NCBI GenBank assembly: GCA_041628225.1
Contig: JBFKPQ010000050.1
Location: 1-15,663 of the forward strand
DNA from: JBFKPQ01 sp041628225
GTDB taxonomy: Bacteria; Actinomycetota; Acidimicrobiia; Spongiisociales; JAENVV01
Direction of reading: 5' to 3'
Length of the DNA stretch: 15,663 bases
Under the pieces are notes generated by a model, which made no database searches, was not told the origin of the DNA, and was given only the letters and a program-made list of their open reading frames with translations. The stretch's first letter is position 1. Every line of letters begins with the position of its first letter. A program made the translations under genes and the position numbers. Positions 13,428 through 15,663 of the stretch are shown here, one piece after another.

Positions 13428-14594
13428 ATGAGAGGGATCGAGCTACCGCCGCTCACCGAGGACTTCACGGCCGACCCGGTCGAACTGTTCTTCGACCTGG
13501 CCTACGTGTTCGCTTTCTCCCAGCTGGTCGGATTCCTCGTCCACGACCCCACCTGGGCGGGGGTCGGCAAGGCCACCCTGATCTTCGCGCTGTTGTGGCT
13601 GCCATGGCAGCAGCTCACCTGGGCGGCCAACGCGGTGTCCGGCAACGGCCGACCCGTCCGGCTTCTCTTTCTCGCCGCAACGGTGCTGTGCATACCGATG
13701 GCCGCCTCCACCTCGACCGCGCTCGAAGGTGGCGGACCGGTCTTCGCCTTCACCCTCGTCGGCATCATGCTGATCGGATTCGCCATGCAGACCCTCGGCG
13801 CCGTCGGCCGGGCCGATTATCGCGACGTTGTGTGGGGGTGGATCGCCCCCAACATGGTCGCCATGTTTTTTCTCATAATCGGCGCCTTCTTCACAGGTCG
13901 GGCACGCATCGGATGGTGGCTCGTCATGGCCGCCATCGTGTTGTGGGCGATGGTCAAAGCCGCCGAAGGCGAATGGCCCGTCCGCTCGGGCCATTTCGCC
14001 GAACGGCATGGCCTCATCGTCATCGTTGCCCTCGGCGAGGTCATCGTTGCCATCGGCATCCCCGTGGTGCGCGCCCTCCAAGCCGGAGAAGGTCTGTCGG
14101 CGGCCACCCTGGCGGCGCTCCTCGCTTCCGGCGTGTTCGCCGGATTGCTGTGGTGGGCCTACTTCGACCGGGTCAGCCGAGGTCTCGAACACCGCAGCTC
14201 CCAGATGGGTGGCCTGGAAATCGGCCACTTCGTCCGCGATGTCTACACCTGGGCACATGCGCCGCTGGTGGCGGGCATCATCATGGCCGCCGCCGGACTC
14301 GAAGAGGTGACCCTGCATCCGGCCGATCCCGTCCCGCTGGCGATACGGGCCATGCTGGCCGGCGGGCTGGCGCTGTTCCTGCTCGGCGTGTACCTCGCCG
14401 TCCGGCGGGCGTGGCGCGCCCACGCCACCGAACGGGTCATCGGGGCGGCGGTCATCGCCGCGATGGTCTTCTTGGCGGGGTCGCTGCCAGGCGTGGTCTT
14501 GCTCGTGCTCGTGGTGGCCGTGATGGCGGTGGTGCTGGTGACTGAACACCGCCGCATCGAACGAAGCTACCCCGGCGCTCCGCACCCGACCTAG
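13428..14594 (+). CDS. ltrA: Low temperature requirement protein A (LtrA) family membrane protein
   Basis: The 388-residue protein is a polytopic membrane protein with roughly nine to eleven hydrophobic segments spread over its length. Family marks are VELFFDLAYVFAFSQL near the N-terminus, HFAERHGLIVIVALGE in the middle, WAYFDR, and YTWAHAPLVAGII further on. LtrA was first linked to growth of Listeria at low temperature; the biochemical function is not established. Length fits the family. The ATG is supported by the -10 box seven bases upstream. The metallo-beta-lactamase-fold gene follows 49 bases downstream in the same direction but has its own ribosome site and possible promoter. Confidence 0.95.
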   Translation: MRGIELPPLTEDFTADPVELFFDLAYVFAFSQLVGFLVHDPTWAGVGKATLIFALLWLPWQQLTWAANAVSGNGRPVRLLFLAATVLCIPMAASTSTALEGGGPVFAFTLVGIMLIGFAMQTLGAVGRADYRDVVWGWIAPNMVAMFFLIIGAFFTGRARIGWWLVMAAIVLWAMVKAAEGEWPVRSGHFAERHGLIVIVALGEVIVAIGIPVVRALQAGEGLSAATLAALLASGVFAGLLWWAYFDRVSRGLEHRSSQMGGLEIGHFVRDVYTWAHAPLVAGIIMAAAGLEEVTLHPADPVPLAIRAMLAGGLALFLLGVYLAVRRAWRAHATERVIGAAVIAAMVFLAGSLPGVVLLVLVVAVMAVVLVTEHRRIERSYPGAPHPT

Positions 14595-14619
14595 CCCGTT
14601 CCAGGCCGGCCGCCATCGG

Positions 14620-14625
14620 TAGGGT
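14620..14625 (+). promoter_or_regulatory. Candidate -10 box of the metallo-hydrolase gene
   Basis: TAGGGT lies 18 bases before ATG 14644; the transcript would include GGGAGG (14633-14638). No clear -35. Confidence 0.4.
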
Positions 14626-14643
14626 CGTAGACGGGAGGAAACG

Positions 14644-15336
14644 ATGGCGCTCGAATCGATTGCCGACGGGGTGTATCAGGTCGGACTCGGATATGTGAAC
14701 TCGTACCTCGTGGACGGAGACGAAGGCGTCACGCTGATCGACACCTTGCTCCCACGCAAAGAGGGGGTCGTGGCCGACGGGCTTCGGGAGATCGGCCGGT
14801 CATTCGAAGACGTGCGAGCGATCCTGCTCACGCACTCCCACGCCGACCACGCCGGGAGCGCCGCCGCCATCAAGGCCGCCAGTTCGGCAGCGGTCTACGC
14901 GTCGGAGAGCGATGCGCCCGCCATCCGCGGCGACATGAAGCCGCCCAACCCTCCGGCGCCCTGGTACGTCCAGCCGATGGCGCTGATCGTGTCACTCCTA
15001 CCGGCGCCGCCGCCAACGGCCGTCGACGTATACGTCTCGGAGTCGAACGACGTGCTGCCGGGCGATCTGCGGGCCATCGACACGCCCGGCCACACCCCGG
15101 GCCACACGTCGTATCTGCTCGACCGAGCAGGCGGGATTTTGTTCGTCGGCGACGCCGCCAAGGCCACCAAGGACGGACGGGTCGTGCGCGGCTACTTCAA
15201 CCGCTCCACGACCGCCGTCGACGCAAGCTTGCGTCACATCGCCGAGTTGGACTTCCAGATGGCGGCTTTCGGCCATTCGGATCCGATCGGCACGGGGGCG
15301 GCCGCCGCGTTCCGGAGCTTCGTGGCGGCGCTCTGA
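14644..15336 (+). CDS. Metallo-beta-lactamase-fold hydrolase
   Basis: The 230-residue protein has the MBL fold with all metal ligands: THSHADH (His64, His66, Asp68, His69), DTPGHTPGHT (His150), GDAA (Asp170) and GHSD (His211). It binds two metal ions, usually zinc or iron, and hydrolyses a thioester, lactone, phosphodiester or similar bond; the substrate cannot be set from the sequence. No signal peptide is visible, so it is cytoplasmic. It is of glyoxalase II-like size but lacks that enzyme's C-terminal helical domain. GGGAGG lies five bases before the ATG. Confidence 0.93.
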   Translation: MALESIADGVYQVGLGYVNSYLVDGDEGVTLIDTLLPRKEGVVADGLREIGRSFEDVRAILLTHSHADHAGSAAAIKAASSAAVYASESDAPAIRGDMKPPNPPAPWYVQPMALIVSLLPAPPPTAVDVYVSESNDVLPGDLRAIDTPGHTPGHTSYLLDRAGGILFVGDAAKATKDGRVVRGYFNRSTTAVDASLRHIAELDFQMAAFGHSDPIGTGAAAAFRSFVAAL

Positions 15337-15582
15337 ACTCGTCGGCGGCCCGGTTCGGGTGACGCCATGCCGGTCTTCGACCGGGGCACGAATCGTGACC
15401 CGGGACCACCTTCGGTCCGGCTGAGAGGCGTCGCCGGCGCCGCCGCCGCCGTCCTCGCTTCGCAGGCGACACGATCGGCGTTGCACGGCCGAAGAGAGCT
15501 GAGCGGAGCGGTCCCGGCCTCCGTCGGCGAACAACCACGGCGCGGATCGGCCCGAAGGCTCAACGTGGTGTGGTAGAAGCTC

Positions 15583-15663
15583 ATGATGGACATTCCGGAG
15601 AGGGCCCAGGTCGTCATCGTCGGCGGAGGAGTGATCGGCAGCAGCGTCGCCTACCACCTCGCA
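15583..15663 (+). CDS. FAD-dependent oxidoreductase (DAO family), partial N-terminus
   Basis: Only 27 codons lie within the window: MMDIPERAQ then VVIVGGGVIGSSVAYHLA. The GGGVIGSS run is the Rossmann dinucleotide-binding loop of D-amino acid oxidase, sarcosine and dimethylglycine dehydrogenase family proteins, which bind FAD. GVIGSSVAYHLA is especially common in the amine dehydrogenases. Two ATGs (15583, 15586) are possible starts; no Shine-Dalgarno site precedes them. TAGAAG lies six bases before the second, weakly suggesting a leaderless start there. The upstream region 15337-15582 has small hairpins, such as CCGGTC-TTC-GACCGG (15370-15384), but no gene I can support. Confidence 0.85.
   Translation, partial: MMDIPERAQVVIVGGGVIGSSVAYHLA

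Noticed and set aside
15419..15428. GGCTGAGAGG, reminiscent of the TPP riboswitch core
   Set aside because: The second conserved block (ACCTGA and following) is absent, and the downstream gene is not a thiamine gene.

Overview
The window is GC-rich, gene-dense DNA with strong G/C preference at codon third positions. It encodes multidomain cyclase-ATPase, LtrA and Gal80-like oxidoreductase proteins of types common in Actinomycetota. Several genes have a TAnnnT -10 box only 6-7 bases before the start codon, the leaderless arrangement frequent in that phylum. I infer a high-GC actinobacterium, possibly of the Acidimicrobiia type. The class is a guess from gene content, not something the sequence proves.

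Layout. 1-776 (-) is the start of a Gfo/Idh/MocA oxidoreductase, cut by the window edge. It diverges from 1065-3908 (+), a cyclase-domain/NB-ARC-like ATPase/helical-repeat regulator. 4113-4346 (-) is a small orphan gene, followed by about 500 bases without a convincing gene. 4842-5500 (+) is a two-gene unit: a duplicated-HTH protein whose stop overlaps the start of a CxxDxxC ferredoxin. 5751-6495 (-) holds a basic-tailed protein and a Glu/Arg/Gln-rich repeat protein built on a 153-bp tandem duplication; both are uncertain. 6598-6768 (-) is a 56-residue Cys-rich protein, and 6947-7201 (-) is an RRM RNA-binding protein whose leader can pair with its own Shine-Dalgarno site. 7408-7908 (-) is a GNAT acetyltransferase and 8058-8861 (-) a DUF4242-adenylate cyclase fusion. 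9349-10124 (-) is a SAM methyltransferase with a clear frameshift.

10448-12238 (+) is a secreted SdrD-B/DUF11 protein with a structured leader and a strong terminator. 12332-13270 (-) is a lipoprotein. 13428-14594 (+) is LtrA, 14644-15336 (+) a metallo-beta-lactamase-fold hydrolase, and 15583-15663 (+) the first 27 codons of an FAD-dependent oxidoreductase.

The genes do not form one pathway. The window reads as housekeeping and accessory genes in short units. The signalling content is notable: two different class III cyclase-domain proteins, one with a complete set of catalytic residues and one lacking the substrate-selecting lysine. No defence island, CRISPR array, transposase, tRNA or rRNA was seen. 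The most interesting small-scale signals are the RRM leader, the HTH-ferredoxin coupling, the repeat protein, the structured leader of the secreted protein, and the leaderless promoter pattern.
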